From Pseudoneurospora amorphoporcata (taxonomy: Eukaryota; Ascomycota; Sordariomycetes; Sordariales; Sordariaceae), in contig MU859079.1 in the NCBI GenBank assembly GCA_033297205.1, positions 62,001 through 126,000 of the forward strand: a stretch of 64,000 nt of DNA, in the 5' to 3' direction. Made by a program: the position numbers and the translations under genes. The notes beneath the pieces are model-generated. The model did not search any database and was not told the origin of the DNA. It was given only the letters and a program-made list of their open reading frames with translations. Each line of letters starts with the position of its first letter. Positions within the stretch are counted from its first letter, which is position 1. This document shows, in pieces, positions 1 through 11,425 of this stretch.

Positions 1-1111
1 AGATGGCCATGAACATCGAGCTCGCCAACATTGACAAAGACTGCATGCGTGATCCTCTCAATCCAGTCTTCTATGACGATGTTTGGTCTCGCGTCGCTGA
101 GAATAACACCAAGATCTTCCGCCGCGTCTTCCACATCATGCCGGATTCTGCAGTAACGAACTGGGCCGAGTACAAGGAGTTCAAGGCTAACGAGCGGGAG
201 TTCAAGAAGCAGTTCGAAGGTGGAAAGACGAGCGAGGAAGTCTCTGAGAAAAACGCAGTAGCTGCTGAGCATGGACAGACCAGTGCCGGTGCCGGTATCA
301 GCGCACCGGGTCCAGCTCAACTCACCAAGAGTTTGACGGAGAAGCTGGTCACTCCTGTCTCCAAGCTCGGCGGCGGTGGTGACAAGGGGGCTCGGGAACG
401 CACTGGCTCAACTACTACGATGGACGAGAAGGGCCATGCCCGCAAGGCCCAGACCTTTCCACTCGATGCTGAGAAGGCCGCGATGTTGGCGGCGTCTCAG
501 AACAACGGCGAACGCCCGCCCACAGCAACACCCAAGGACAGCGCTGATTCAAACCAACACAACGACACCTGGGCGTCTGGAATCTTCCTAAGCGCCAACC
601 ACACGACCAATAACAATAACAACAAGGAGCGACACGCCACCTTCTCCAACAACCAGGATCCTCACCCTCCCCAAACCTCAGCCAGCGGCAACTCCACCAC
701 CACCATGGCCGACCACAGCAATGCGAGCCCCCACACCAACGGCAGCGCCGCCGCAGTGTCCTCGGACAACACAGCAACCGCATCTGCCACGGGCACTAAT
801 GGTGCTGGTGTCAAGCCAACCGCATCTACCAGGCAGCAGCGTCGTAGGGCGAACACGAGCCGTAGTAAACGCGGGTACAATCCGTTCGACGCGCAGACGC
901 TGAACCCGGCGGAGGCTGAGGAGACGCTGAGGCTGACCCAGGGCACGCTGGTCCAGTTCCCGTATGACTGGCTGGTTACGGAGGAGAATAATGGAAATTG
1001 GTTGTTCCAGGTTGATCAAGTGGCGCCCTTGCAGATTTAGTAAGTTTCTGGCCTCTCCCTACCTGATGTTCTTTGATTTAAGCTAACCACAATGCCTTTT
1101 TTAGTAACTAA
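1..1111 (+). CDS. Phospholipase D (Spo14/PLD1 type), C-terminal part, 5' cut by window edge
   Basis: Only the last ~350 residues are present; codons are in frame from base 3. Known role of the family: hydrolysis of phosphatidylcholine to phosphatidic acid and choline, in membrane traffic and sporulation. The visible part lacks the HKD motifs but matches the post-HKD tail of PLD1/Spo14: a start resembling 'DPLNPVFYDDVW', an 'IFRRVFHIMPDSAV...W..YKEF' block (residues ~39-60 of this fragment), a long low-complexity Ser/Thr/Asn linker, and the conserved end 'GTLVQFPYDWL...NWLFQVDQVAPLQI'. An unspliced reading stops at 1038-1040, but GTAAGT starts at 1040, a GCTAAC branch site lies at 1082-1087 and TTTTTAG ends at 1104. 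Splicing 1040-1104 changes the end to ...QIYN and stop at 1109-1111, the ending I expect for the family. Exons: <1-1039, 1105-1111. Sure of family, fairly sure of the last intron. Confidence 0.82.
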
Positions 1112-2338
1112 ATATTTTTCTTGTTGCTCTGTGTTGCTCAACCGTCCTTGCTTTTCCGCAGGCGAATAAATGCCGGACTCGAGCAAAGCATAAAGTATCG
1201 ATCGGTCTCCTTGATCCTGTTCTCAACCTCACCGGTCTCATTCGGTTCCTGTTCAACTTTGTTTTACTCTCTATCTTGCGCAATAACATATAATCGGGGC
1301 GGCGGAAGATACATAAAACAAAGTTATATGTGGTATCAAGTATTCATGGCAAGGCGTTGTTGGTTTTGGTGGGGGACATATATTATATCTGCTACATTAG
1401 TCTAGGTGGCAGGCTCACTCGGTCGCACCTCTTGTTTGTTTTTTTCTCGAATCATTCCTCCTTCACCATTCTCCGTTATCTTACCTATCCTATCTATCTA
1501 TTACCATTATCTAGAACTAGCTTCCAAGAGCTTACAGAAGGTCATAATATGTCTTGAATCATAACATGTAGTATACTTAGTCCTTTACCTCCTTAGTCTT
1601 GATTGATCTTCAGTCTTGGTTGGACCTTGTTTTTAGCATTATACCTAAGTTTTGAAACTTCTTTGTTGGTTATATTTACTTACCTCTTTGAATCAACCGT
1701 ATCATATCATCCATGTCCATTCCTCCCTGCTGAATATCAGGTTTTAAGTATCTTGAAGAATAGGGGACGATAAGGATGTTCACGTAATGTTTTCACAGGA
1801 CATGCATGCCATGCTGTGGACAACAGCAGAACAACGCCACCAGACACTACCGCAAAAGGCCCGACTTACACAGAATCAAAGTCTACAAGACATTCCTTTT
1901 TCAGCGCGATATTCTGTATGCCAAGTTCAAACAGTCCCAGTACTAGAGTCTGTATTTCTTCCTGGGACCTGGAGTATCCCTAGCCTTTTGGCACTAAACT
2001 TCTCTGAAAGGCAAGTGGACATGTGTCTAGCTGGTGACTCAGATTGTGGTCGGGAAAATTTCAGGCTTTGCGGTTCGTAAAAGAATGAATTCGCATGTTG
2101 GCATATGCATGAAAGGAGTAGGTGCCCTGAAAACGCTGATTCATGAATTTACCGTAACCAATCTAATTTCCGGTTACTTCTATACGCTATTCACGGGCCG
2201 ACCTCTTCCTTAGAAAATGTAGGTAAGTGAAGAATCCAGCCAAAATGACCAAAAGCTGTATGGGATCATAGACCCCAGGTGGTATCAGTCTTCTTCCCAA
2301 AAGCTACTTGGCTCGCTAGCGGGTCTTTGACCGAAAGC
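1112..2338. other. Intergenic, convergent 3' ends
   Basis: This stretch lies between the 3' ends of the phospholipase D gene and RTF1. It is AT-richer than the flanking genes. I see no ORF with protein-like composition, no tRNA and no repeat of note; it should hold the 3' UTRs and polyadenylation sites of both genes. Confidence 0.6.
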
Positions 2339-4528
2339 CTAAAGCTCGATGTCAATACCCAGATCCATGGCGCCAATAATCTCATCATCCATCAACGGCG
2401 CCGAAATCACCGGCAGGCCATTCTTCTTCTGTTGCTGCCTATGCTGCTCCTGCAGTTTTGCAATATGCGGCAATACCCCGTTGCTGTTTCTGGTCTCGGC
2501 CCTCGACGGCGTACCCGGCGCGGGCGTGCCAACCTTGGACGGACTAGGTGTGGCCTTTTCAGACGAGTCGTGCACGAACTTGGGCCTGGTGATGAGCCGG
2601 CGGCTCATGTCCTCCTGCACGGCCTCGCCGCGCTCAATCTTCTTCTCGATTTGACGAGCCCTGGCACGCTCACGGAGCTGGGCCTTGCGGACCTCTTCGG
2701 CGTTTTTCTTGCGGTTCTCCATGTTCTTGAGCGCCAGCTTCTCCTGCTGGGTCAGGTCTTTTTTGCCGTCTTTCTTGGTGAGTGAGGTGCGGAAAGCAAG
2801 GCGGGGCACCTCGAGTTTCTCGAGACGCTCCTGGTAGCGGGCGATGGCGGCTTCGTCGTTGGCTTGGCGAGCAATGTCAAGTTGCTTCTTGACATAGTCG
2901 CGCTGGGCACTGGAGAATTTGGCTTGAAGGGCATTTTGGCGCTTGAGCTTTTCTGAAAGCTCCTGCTCGGTCCAAGTACGCTGGACGAGGCGGTTGATGT
3001 CGTCGATCTTGTCGACAAGGGTTTGTCTGTCCGGGAACGGGACACCCTCGGCAAGACAGACTTGTTTGTAACGGTTGTATTCGGCCTGTTGAGGGTCGGA
3101 TTAGCGATGATGACAAGTGAGGAAAGGACAGGCATGCCTACCTCTGTGAACTTTCGGTCGGAACATGTGATCAAAGGCCACTCGCGAACGGCTTTGCCGT
3201 GGGCAGCCTTGACATACATATCGACGACCATTTGGTGACCCTGATGATCTTCCAAGGCGTAAGCCTTACCGGTGGTGAAACCTGTACGCTGGGTTTTAGT
3301 GGCATGAATGTGAAACATGAATGTAACAGGAACAAACTGACCCTTAATAAGAGCCATACGGTAGACATCCTGGCGAGTATCGGGGTCGGGACCAATGTTC
3401 AGGCGAACAAAGCATCCTGAGAGAGCATCATCAAAGCCGGGATAGAAAGCAACCTCAGCGAAGCGACTACGCCCAACACGAACACGCTCAAAGTCTCGAA
3501 GCTCGGCAGGTGGGCTCTCCCTGCTCTCTGGCGAACGGGACCTGTGCTTCTTTTTGCTCGGGCCATCCCACTCGACATCACTATCATCACGACCCGGGCT
3601 GCGTCGGTACGAAGGCGAACGCTTACGACGATCATTCTCCCGCTCCCGCTGCTCCTTACGGTTGGAGCGTTCCTCCCGGGCCCGCCTGAGGGAATCCATC
3701 TTGTCGTCGGCCTTGGTGCGGGCCCGTGATGTCTTGCGTGACGAATCATCGAGCTCGGCCAGGCTTGCCTTGCGTTTCTTCTCTTGGTTGACCTTTAGCT
3801 GGCGAAGCATGCGGTTCTGGCGGATACGCTCGTTCTCCTCTCGACGCTCGGCCAGGATCTGTTCCCTCTCGATTTCACGCATGCTCATGATCTGCTCCTT
3901 CTCTTCGTAGTCGCGGAAGAGACCGTCGACAGGGTATTGGTTCGCCTCATCGTCAACACTACGCCTCGCCGGCGAGGCATCCGAGTCTGAGTCTGATTCG
4001 TCCATGGGGGCAGAAGCTTGGGAGTCTGGTGACCCGGGCGCGCTGCCAAAAAGATATTCCTTAGTCTTGATAGTCATTCTGAGAATGTTGAGGAGTATCT
4101 ATATGGTAGGCGGGGTGGTTGACGGAATGAAGAGCAGCATGGTGGGCGGGTTGGTTGACGAAGAAAAGGGAGGAAAAAGGCAAGAGCGGGAGAACGAGGG
4201 TCGATAAAGGCAAGCAGTAGGTTGAGGTTGATGGGGCGCATAGACAGGGAAAGAGGCAGCCTTAGGGCTACTCTCGTGGCATGGTGAAGGGTAAGGCAAG
4301 TACTTACGCCTGGCCCTCGTCCTCAGACTCGTCATCACTCCTAGCACGTTTCCTGCCCACCGACTTCTTCGCCGGTCCCCTGGCGGACGTGGACGTATCC
4401 TTCTTCCTCGAAGGCTCTGGTGACGGGGAGCGGGAATCATCCCTGCTCATGTCCATAGCCTCATCTCCGCTGTCGTCGGAGGCATCACCGCCAGCAAGGG
4501 CGAGCAACTCGTCGTCGATATCTGACAT
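2339..4528 (-). CDS. rtf1: RTF1, RNA polymerase-associated Paf1 complex subunit
   Basis: Predicted 614 aa in four exons: 4528-4308, 4078-3342, 3281-3142, 3085-2339. RTF1 is a nuclear elongation factor whose Plus3 domain binds phosphorylated Spt5 and whose histone-modification domain stimulates H2B ubiquitylation. The order seen is an acidic Ser/Asp start ('MSDIDDELLALAGGD'), a short conserved stretch around 'NQYPVDGLFRDYEEKEQI' with charged helices (Arg/Glu/Lys, histone-modification domain), an RS-rich linker, the Plus3 domain ('ELRDFERVRVGRSR...GCFVRLNIG...YRMALIKGFTTGKAYALE...') and a helical C-terminal tail. Introns have clear GTAAGT, GTCAGT and GTAGGC donors; the splice ALIKG/FTTGK restores the Plus3 fold in frame. 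Divergent from coq7. Intron 1 is 229 nt, long for this window. Confidence 0.93.
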
Positions 4529-5414
4529 GGTCGCTAGTCTGTCGGTGTCCGTCGGTCTTTGATAGGGTTGGTTCTATGTGCCTGTGATGCTAGGGCTATG
4601 CAATGGCTTGCGCGCAAAACGGGATTCGATGGGAAGCCGTCGGGTGCAGATGGTGACCGAGATCCGAGATGCGCGAGATGCGTCGAGTGAAAGTCGACTG
4701 TTTCGTCGATGCGAATCTACTGCTGTTGGTGGATGGATGACTGAGACCACCAATGTTCTCCCAAGTGTGAATGAACAATGCGCCAAGGAAAAAAAAGAAG
4801 ATGTGTCGGTATTCAATCAGGTGTTGTTAGTGAGGCGAAGGCAGCGACGAATGGCTGAGGAAGAGACAGGAAAGAAACGTCCAAGTCGGAATGTTTGAAA
4901 AAGGGTGACCTAACTCGCCTATTGTCCAGCAGTTATTGGGAAGGAATTCATTTATTGGGGTCTGCGGTCCAGCCCAGGCTGATGGCAAGGCAACTGGGCG
5001 GCGCGACTTGGAACTCCACTGCTGTGCGTGCGCGACCGACATACACAATGCTTGGCGGAATAAATGGGTGGTCAAAGCGCCCAAAAATTCCACACCGCCT
5101 AAAGGTGTAAATTCTGTCCTGTTGCCGGCCCGGCATCTTTTCAGGTGGGTCTGCGTCTTGCACCCTGGCCGCCCGGCCTGACCAACGTCATAGCGATGGA
5201 GCTTCCCCGGCCGGCGCGCCGTGATTTGGAAGTGGGCCGATTTTCTAGAACTGGAGCCCGGTCCCGTCTCAGGTCCGGTCCCGTCTTTCACTCGGCCTCG
5301 GCGCATCTCCCCAGAGCTCACTCACTCACTGCTCTCACATTAAATTCGACCCGTGCAACATCAGGCCACGCTTTGATTCAACACGGAAGAGCAAAAAGAG
5401 CAATCACAGTCATA
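4529..5414. promoter_or_regulatory. Divergent promoter region between rtf1 and coq7
   Basis: These 0.9 kb separate two divergently transcribed genes, so both promoters and 5' UTRs must lie here. No gene is visible. An open frame runs into coq7 from 5145, but that part is unlike protein and precedes the well-placed ATG at 5415. Confidence 0.55.
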
Positions 5415-6188
5415 ATGCTTCGCCCAGCAACCCGTCCAGCCCTCGCGGCCACCAGACAAGTCCGGCAATGCGCCGCGCGCTTCCTCTCCTCCCCGGCCTC
5501 GCCTGACACCAGCTCCTCGCATGTCAACAACCCTTCCACAACTCCCAACAAGACCAACCCAACATCACCACCACCAAACTCCAAGTCGTCGTCGACAAGT
5601 TCCAAGGGTAGAAAACCCCTCACGGCCGAGCAGCGTGAGTTCCTCTCGTCTGCCCTGCGCGTCAACCAAGCCGGTGAGCTCGCCGCCACCCTCATCTACA
5701 CAGGGCAGACCCCGCCGCTCGTCACGCGAGACCCCTCGCTGCGTCCGCTCATGAAGCACATGTACGACCAAGAGGCGGCGCACCTGCGCACCTTCAACGA
5801 CCTGATCTACCGGCACCGCGTGCGGCCCACGGCGCTGTACCCGCTCTGGTCGGTTATGGCCACCGGTCTAGGCTGGGGCACCGCCATGCTGGGCAAGGAG
5901 GCGGCCATGGCGTGCACCGAGGCGGTGGAGACGGAGATTGGCGGGCATTATAATGCGCAGATTCGCCGGCTGCTGGAGATAGTCAACGAGTGGGAGGCTG
6001 AGGGGTATGAGGTTGGGGCAGAGTTTAGGGATCTGCTTAACACGCTGAGGAGGATACGCGATGAGGAGCTGGAGCACTTGGATCATGCGGTTGAACATGA
6101 TGCGCAAAAGGCCGAGCCGCATTGGCTGTTGACGGGAGTGATTAGGGCGGGGTGCAGAGGCGCCATTTGGGTCAGTGAGAGGGTGTGA
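5415..6188 (+). CDS. coq7: COQ7/CLK-1, 5-demethoxyubiquinone hydroxylase, mitochondrial
   Basis: Single exon, 257 aa. The enzyme is a di-iron monooxygenase that hydroxylates 5-demethoxyubiquinone, the penultimate step of ubiquinone synthesis, on the matrix side of the inner mitochondrial membrane. Visible di-iron ligands are E88 in RVNQAGE, E120 and H123 in DQEAAHL, E172/E174 in EAVETEI with HY following, and the EELEH motif at 217-221. The first ~65 residues are rich in Arg, Ser, Thr and Pro without acidic residues at the start (MLRPATRPALAATRQVR), a typical matrix presequence. The ATG at 5415 is chosen because it starts that presequence; the longer open frame upstream (from 5145) is not protein-like. 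Length fits fungal COQ7 with a long leader. No intron seen. Confidence 0.95.
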   Translation: MLRPATRPALAATRQVRQCAARFLSSPASPDTSSSHVNNPSTTPNKTNPTSPPPNSKSSSTSSKGRKPLTAEQREFLSSALRVNQAGELAATLIYTGQTPPLVTRDPSLRPLMKHMYDQEAAHLRTFNDLIYRHRVRPTALYPLWSVMATGLGWGTAMLGKEAAMACTEAVETEIGGHYNAQIRRLLEIVNEWEAEGYEVGAEFRDLLNTLRRIRDEELEHLDHAVEHDAQKAEPHWLLTGVIRAGCRGAIWVSERV

Positions 6189-8615
6189 GGGAAAAGTTAA
6201 TGTATGGCAAGTATTGTGTCGATGAAGGCGAGGAAGCTTTTATGGGGGAAAAGGTCTTCATTAAGAGCATCCGCAACATGCTCTGCAAAGCACGGATTAC
6301 AGAGGGGGTCCGTATGTACTATTAACTTGTTGATAGGGCGGGCGTTGAAGCAAAAACACCAAAAGTTTAGTTTCGAGCATCCATTCGCATATGCTTCTCA
6401 GGCACATCGACAACAGCACTTGCCTACCAATTATCTGCTTTTCGACGCATTGAGCCATTCATGAGTACAGGTAGCTCAGCTTGTTACCATTCCGGTAGGA
6501 ATCATGGCCTGGCATGGCCAGCTCAGGGGAAGAACTGAGAGTTCACTCTGAATCGGCATCTGAGTTTCCCTCGTATGCGTTGCGCACTCCTCACAGGGTT
6601 ATATAGACGTGACAATATCAACGGCTCGGTTCATGGGTTGCATCATAAGAATGAAGTTGCTGTGGCTGTGGTTTCATATCCGGTTACACTTGTGGCTGCT
6701 GCCCGGGTGGGCGGTAAGTGACGCTTGCTTGGATGAATTCCCATGTCGACAACATCAGTGCTTCAGTTATTCTGGTATCGTCTTTGAGGCACAACGTCAG
6801 GATGAAAGATTCGAATGGCGTGATTATTTTTGGGGATGCATTGAATCCGCGACCAGGAGTTAGGGGACCGTCATGGACCTCTTGGTCGAAGCGGGAGGAA
6901 AGCGGAGTAAAGCACACATGATCACCTCCCTGACGAGGTGCGGAAACGTTCCTGGGGAAATGATACCGCAACAAAAAAGACATACAGCCAAAGCACGGAT
7001 TAAAGTGATAGCAATGGAGCAAAGATAACATCCCATATCCTCGCAAGCACTCAAAACCACATCCAACCGGTATTCCTGGCCGTGATAATCCGTGCCGCAT
7101 TCATTGGCATCACTGTCATCACTATTACCACGCGGGGCATCACATATACACATCTGAGCGGAAAGAACAGAAACATACCATCATCTTATATACCTGGGCT
7201 CTATCAAATTGACTGACCCGTCCGTCCGTCTGATATCGATAATACCTAGTGCAATGGAGACGTGAAAGTGAAAGTGACCATCACAGTCACCCACATGGTG
7301 TTCATTAACCAGCTCCATTCACACACACATGTCGTCGCCTCGTCGCACAAAACAACCCCCTTGTCCCATCCCATGCCCAAGAGCCCCCCCTGTCACACCC
7401 AGGAACATTTGCGCCGCACCCACCCAGACCACCATCCACTCCCAACCCATCACTGTGATACTCCCCTGGAACGATCAGGTACGCTAGCAATTTAGGGTTC
7501 TGATTGGCCAGAAATGCATAAAGACTCACAACTCCCGGCGCTTGCAGACATGTTAGACACATAGGTACCAACCAATCAGAGAGGGAATTCGGTCGTTTCG
7601 GTTGCCGCTTTGGTTTGAGTGGACGACTGGTAATTCTTGAACTTTTTTTCCTGTGCAAAATTGAATTGCTGGGAGGGAGGGACTGGAGTGCAAGATCGAA
7701 GTACGTTTCGCTTGGAGTTATTGAGGGACTTGGACGACGTGGGACCTCTGAGCAGCGGCGGCGGCGGCGGTGAGAAAAGGACAGGACGGATGTAAGTATG
7801 TATGAGTGAGGCCAGGCCAGGCCGCCGACCGCTGGCCACCTCGATGGGCATGGACGAAGGCGAGAAGCCGTTCTATAATATAGCAGTGGAAACACAAAGT
7901 GCCGAATGCAACAGTTTCGGTGATGGTAGTTCCTTGCTAGGTAGGACGACATGACCATTGAACCGGGTTCAACCAGGCACACCCAGGCACAGTAAACGCA
8001 GGCGAATCTCGGCGTCACACAACGACAGGTGAAGATCTCGTCCGCATTGAAAAATTGGGCATCGCCAGATCACAGTAGTGTATACTACGGGGCATTGGGT
8101 CCTTTGACATCGTCCTTTCAAGCCACTACACTAGCAGATACACTAGATCCTCTGGAGTCTGGACTCTTGGAGAGGCAACCGCTAGCAGGTGGGCAAGGAA
8201 AAGAGGGCCTGGTGTCGACCATTAACATTGCACATATACCTCTCTCTTGGAAGTAGGAGTAGCCGCCAAAGAATACGGTGTCTATCCAATACATATCGAC
8301 CTACCACCACTTTACTACCTCCCAAACGCCCTGTCTTTCTTCCCTTTTTGTCACGCCTCCTTCCCGACTCCGTTCCATTTTTCTCATTCTCACATTTCCT
8401 CTTCCCAGTGTCATACCATCCATCACCCGACTTTGACAGTCGCGCGGTCGCATTTCCTACCGGTCTCGACTCACCTCAGCCTATATTGATTACTTCGACA
8501 TCATACCGACATCTCATCCTAATCTCATCACCAGCACGAGGGCCGGGCCTTTGGAGCAAGAGATAACAGTGGCAGTTATATAAAGGGAGGAGGAGAACCC
8601 CAAACAACCACAGCC
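6189..8615. other. Intergenic, 2.4 kb
   Basis: The spacer holds the 3' UTR of coq7 and the promoter of the small membrane protein gene. Pyrimidine-rich DNA at 8320-8520 probably belongs to the 5' UTR or core promoter of the gene at 8616. ORFs on both strands (for example 7305-8018 minus) have no protein-like composition or recognisable motif. I see no RNA gene. Confidence 0.5.
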
Positions 8616-9152
8616 ATGTCGTCAAACGCCAACTACGAGCCAGATGCGAACCCGGGAAGCGTCAGTGCTAGTCCAAACATGGGAGACGCTGGAAGTATCG
8701 CTGGTGCGGCCGGGACGTCGACGAACAACGTCGGGCTATCCCAAGGTGGTCTGATCGCTATCATTGTTGTTGTTTGTGTCGTCACCATCTTCGGTGGTAA
8801 GTCTCTGTCCACCACCAGCAATACCGCATTGACCGAACATGATACTAACACCACCAAAACAGTCGGTAGCGCAGTTCTCTTCTTCATGGCAAAGAAGCAT
8901 GAGTGGAAGGTCAGGGAGACCATCCGGAGGTCGGCAAAGAGGGTCGTCACGGCTTTGACACCACGACGCAGCGAGTTTCCCCGATCAGTCAAGGGATCTT
9001 TCCGATCAACCAGATCTCAAAATAAGGGCCGCGTGAGGATCGATGATGTGCCACCAACGCCCCGCATCAAGCCCGAACACCTGGATCTGGAGAAGGGATT
9101 GGAGAAGCCGGAGAAGTCGGGAAAAACACGCATCAACTTTAGCCGCAAGTGA
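8616..9152 (+). CDS. Small single-pass membrane protein, function unknown
   Basis: Predicted 156 aa from exons 8616-8796 and 8863-9152. I do not recognise a named family. The layout is an extracytoplasmic-like N-terminus rich in Ser, Asn, Gly and Ala (residues 1-40), one membrane span around 45-70 (GLIAIIVVVCVVTIF then GVGSAVLFFMA), a strongly basic juxtamembrane segment (KKHEWKVRETIRRSAKRV) and a basic, proline-containing tail. Without a signal peptide this suggests a type III or signal-anchor topology. The 66-nt intron has GTAAGT, a perfect ACTAAC branch site at about 8844 and CAG. It is a multiple of three with no stop, so an unspliced frame is also open; splicing is favoured because it joins two halves of one hydrophobic segment. 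The ATG lies in a good context (ACAGCCATGTC). The layout resembles adhesion or sensor-type membrane proteins, but that is only inference. Confidence 0.75.
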   Translation: MSSNANYEPDANPGSVSASPNMGDAGSIAGAAGTSTNNVGLSQGGLIAIIVVVCVVTIFGGKSLSTTSNTALTEHDTNTTKTVGSAVLFFMAKKHEWKVRETIRRSAKRVVTALTPRRSEFPRSVKGSFRSTRSQNKGRVRIDDVPPTPRIKPEHLDLEKGLEKPEKSGKTRINFSRK

Positions 9153-9434
9153 GCTAGCTGGTGTGGCAACTAGGGGAGGAGATCGGAGGACAGCACGAGT
9201 TGAGATAATGAAACCATTTGGTGACGAAAATGGCAAGCTTGGGGTATATTTTGGGTTTCGCTTGGTCGCGTGAGCCTATTGCTCTGCGACTTATATTCGG
9301 AAAGAGGAAATGCCGTAGGCGGCAAATGATGGGTTTTTAGCCGGTTTCACCACGGCCTGGGGAGTTGGCATGAAAGATACCATGACTTTTTCACATGTAT
9401 GATATATAGGGTTGGACCGGTAGGGTTCTGGCGT

Positions 9435-11425
9435 TTACAGTCGTCTAAAGGTGTTCGTGCTTGCACTTCTCCTCCCATCGTCCCTCCTGCGTTTCGGTGC
9501 AGCCTCGGGCTCGGCCTGCTTTTTCTTCTTGGACTCGGGCACGAAAGTGACCTTCTGCTCGCCAACCACGTCCGTACGGGCCTTGGTGATGCGCCCAGTC
9601 TTGGGAGCTCTTTGGCCGAATGCCGTATCCTTCGCCTTGCCGCCCGCGATCTTGGACGACGAAACCTGCATGACCACATCATCCTTGCTCTTCTTCTTCC
9701 GAATGTCCTCGACTTCGCTTTCGGGATCGCTTTCGTCGTCGCTGTTGCTGGTAACTGAAGAGTCGTCCTTGACGTGCTGTACCGCAACTTCTTGTCCGCC
9801 AACCTGGGTGCTGGGGTTGAGGGCCCTGAATTCGTACGACATCTCGTCGACCTTGAACTCCTCATCCTCAAACAGCTTGCCGAAACGATCATCGCCCAAC
9901 ACACCAGCGGCAATCTTCTTCTTGTCGGAACGATCCACGATCTTGTCGACAAGCTTCTGGTTGACCTTGACCTTCTTGACACCTCTAATACGACTCTCAC
10001 GGGCCTTCTCAACCTTCTCCTTGACGCGCTTGGCCCGCTCCTCTTCCCAAACGTAAGGGTTGGCAATAAGACGAGCCTGATCGTACAGCTTGGAATGTAC
10101 GAAGTAACCGTGCATGTAAGGACGCAACAGGTTGGTCTTGCCAACCAAGTGAGCCAAGCTGAGCTGCTTGAGTTCGGGTATCGTAAGGAACTTGTAGTTG
10201 TCGTATGTGTCGACGCGCTTCTCGTTCTCCATTTCGTGAACCATGTTGTCGAGGAAATGGCACCACCTGGGAGCCAAGCCGAGGTTGGGAATAAAGAAAC
10301 TGTGCATCTGCTTGCCCTCGTTTGCGGTCAATAACATGCCAGAATCGGGGACATGTGCCACATGGTTAATATCGACGGTCGGCTCGATCGAGGTCCAGAG
10401 GTCGCCAGTCTGTTCGTCCCAGAGCTTGATGATTCTCTTATCGGCCGTAAGCAGCTTCTTTTCCTCGGTAGGAGTCGTCAAGTGGATGATGTTCTTGATG
10501 GGAAGACCCATGCCCTGATCCTTCTTCATAAGCGGGCGAGGGTTTCTCATATCGAAAACTTGAACAATACCCGTGCTTGTTCCGAGCGCAATGGAGAGGC
10601 CGTCCCTGCTGTAATCCAACGCAGTAACCTCGCCCTCTTGACCACCCAAGACAGCAACGCGATTCCTGCTGCGAGGATCGTAAAACTCGACTGTGCCGAT
10701 GCTCGTTCCAAAGGCGCAAAGTCCGTGTGTAGACTCGGCAACTGTCGCGACATTAACAGCTCCGACGTGGATGCTTCCTTGAAGACCAGCACCGGGCGCA
10801 TCTTCACCAACATCCACCTGCCATGGCCTCAAGAACTGGCCGCGCTCCAGATCAAGGCGGAAAACCTCACCCAAGCCAGAACCATCTGCGCTCAAGCCGA
10901 CGGAGGGAATGAGCACTTCTGTACTTTGGCGAAGATATGCGAGGTCTCTGCCGAAACGCGGGAGCCTAACTTCGTAGTGGCATCCCATGGGAGTATGGAA
11001 TTCGATCGAACGGTCGGATTGGAGATGTACGCTCTTGGTGTAGTCTTGGCTGAGCATGAGAAAAGTGGTGTTTTCGGATTTTGTATGGCGAGCGAAGGAC
11101 AGCGACAATTCCTGGGTGTTGTGAACGTGGAACTGGGGCTTGTAGGTACCGGAGCTCATGATCCAGTTGCCATCTTCACTGACGCGAACGCAGTTACTGG
11201 CCTCCTCGAAGTCGAAGTTTTGGAGTAGCTCGAAGTTGTTAAGTTCTTCGGGATCGTACTTGGCCGATCTCTTTCGGCGGCGGGCGAGCCATTCTGGAAG
11301 GGGGCGGGCAGTCGACGGTCCAGATACGGTGTATCTGCATTCATTGTAAGCATTTCACAACAGGTCTCCATTTCTAAGGACAGATAGACGTACACTGGCA
11401 CCGCGCCGGGATTCGTCAACTTCAT
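9435..11425 (-). CDS. enp2: ENP2/NOL10, WD40 ribosome-biogenesis factor
   Basis: Predicted 643 aa from exons 11425-11394 and 11334-9435. ENP2 is a nucleolar protein of the SSU processome needed for 18S rRNA maturation. The first exon encodes MKLTNPGAVPV; after a 59-nt intron (GTACGT...TGCAG) the frame gives YTVSGPSTARPLPEWLARRRKR, which is the Enp2 N-terminus. WD40-type blades follow (for example 'GTYKPQFHVHN', 'VTALDYSRDGLSIALGTSTG', 'ADKRIIKLWDEQTGD'), then a charged coiled region and a NUC153-like motif 'DDRFGKLFEDEEFKVDEMS' near residue 490, and a Lys-rich nucleolar tail. Divergent from the MED13 gene. The splice is supported because the family start is only reached through it. Confidence 0.93.

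Noticed and set aside
7305..8018. Minus-strand ORF of 237 codons between coq7 and the membrane protein gene
   Set aside because: Composition (many Arg, Ser, Cys, Trp in no order) is not protein-like and an overlapping ORF in another frame is equally open; no splice-supported extension found.
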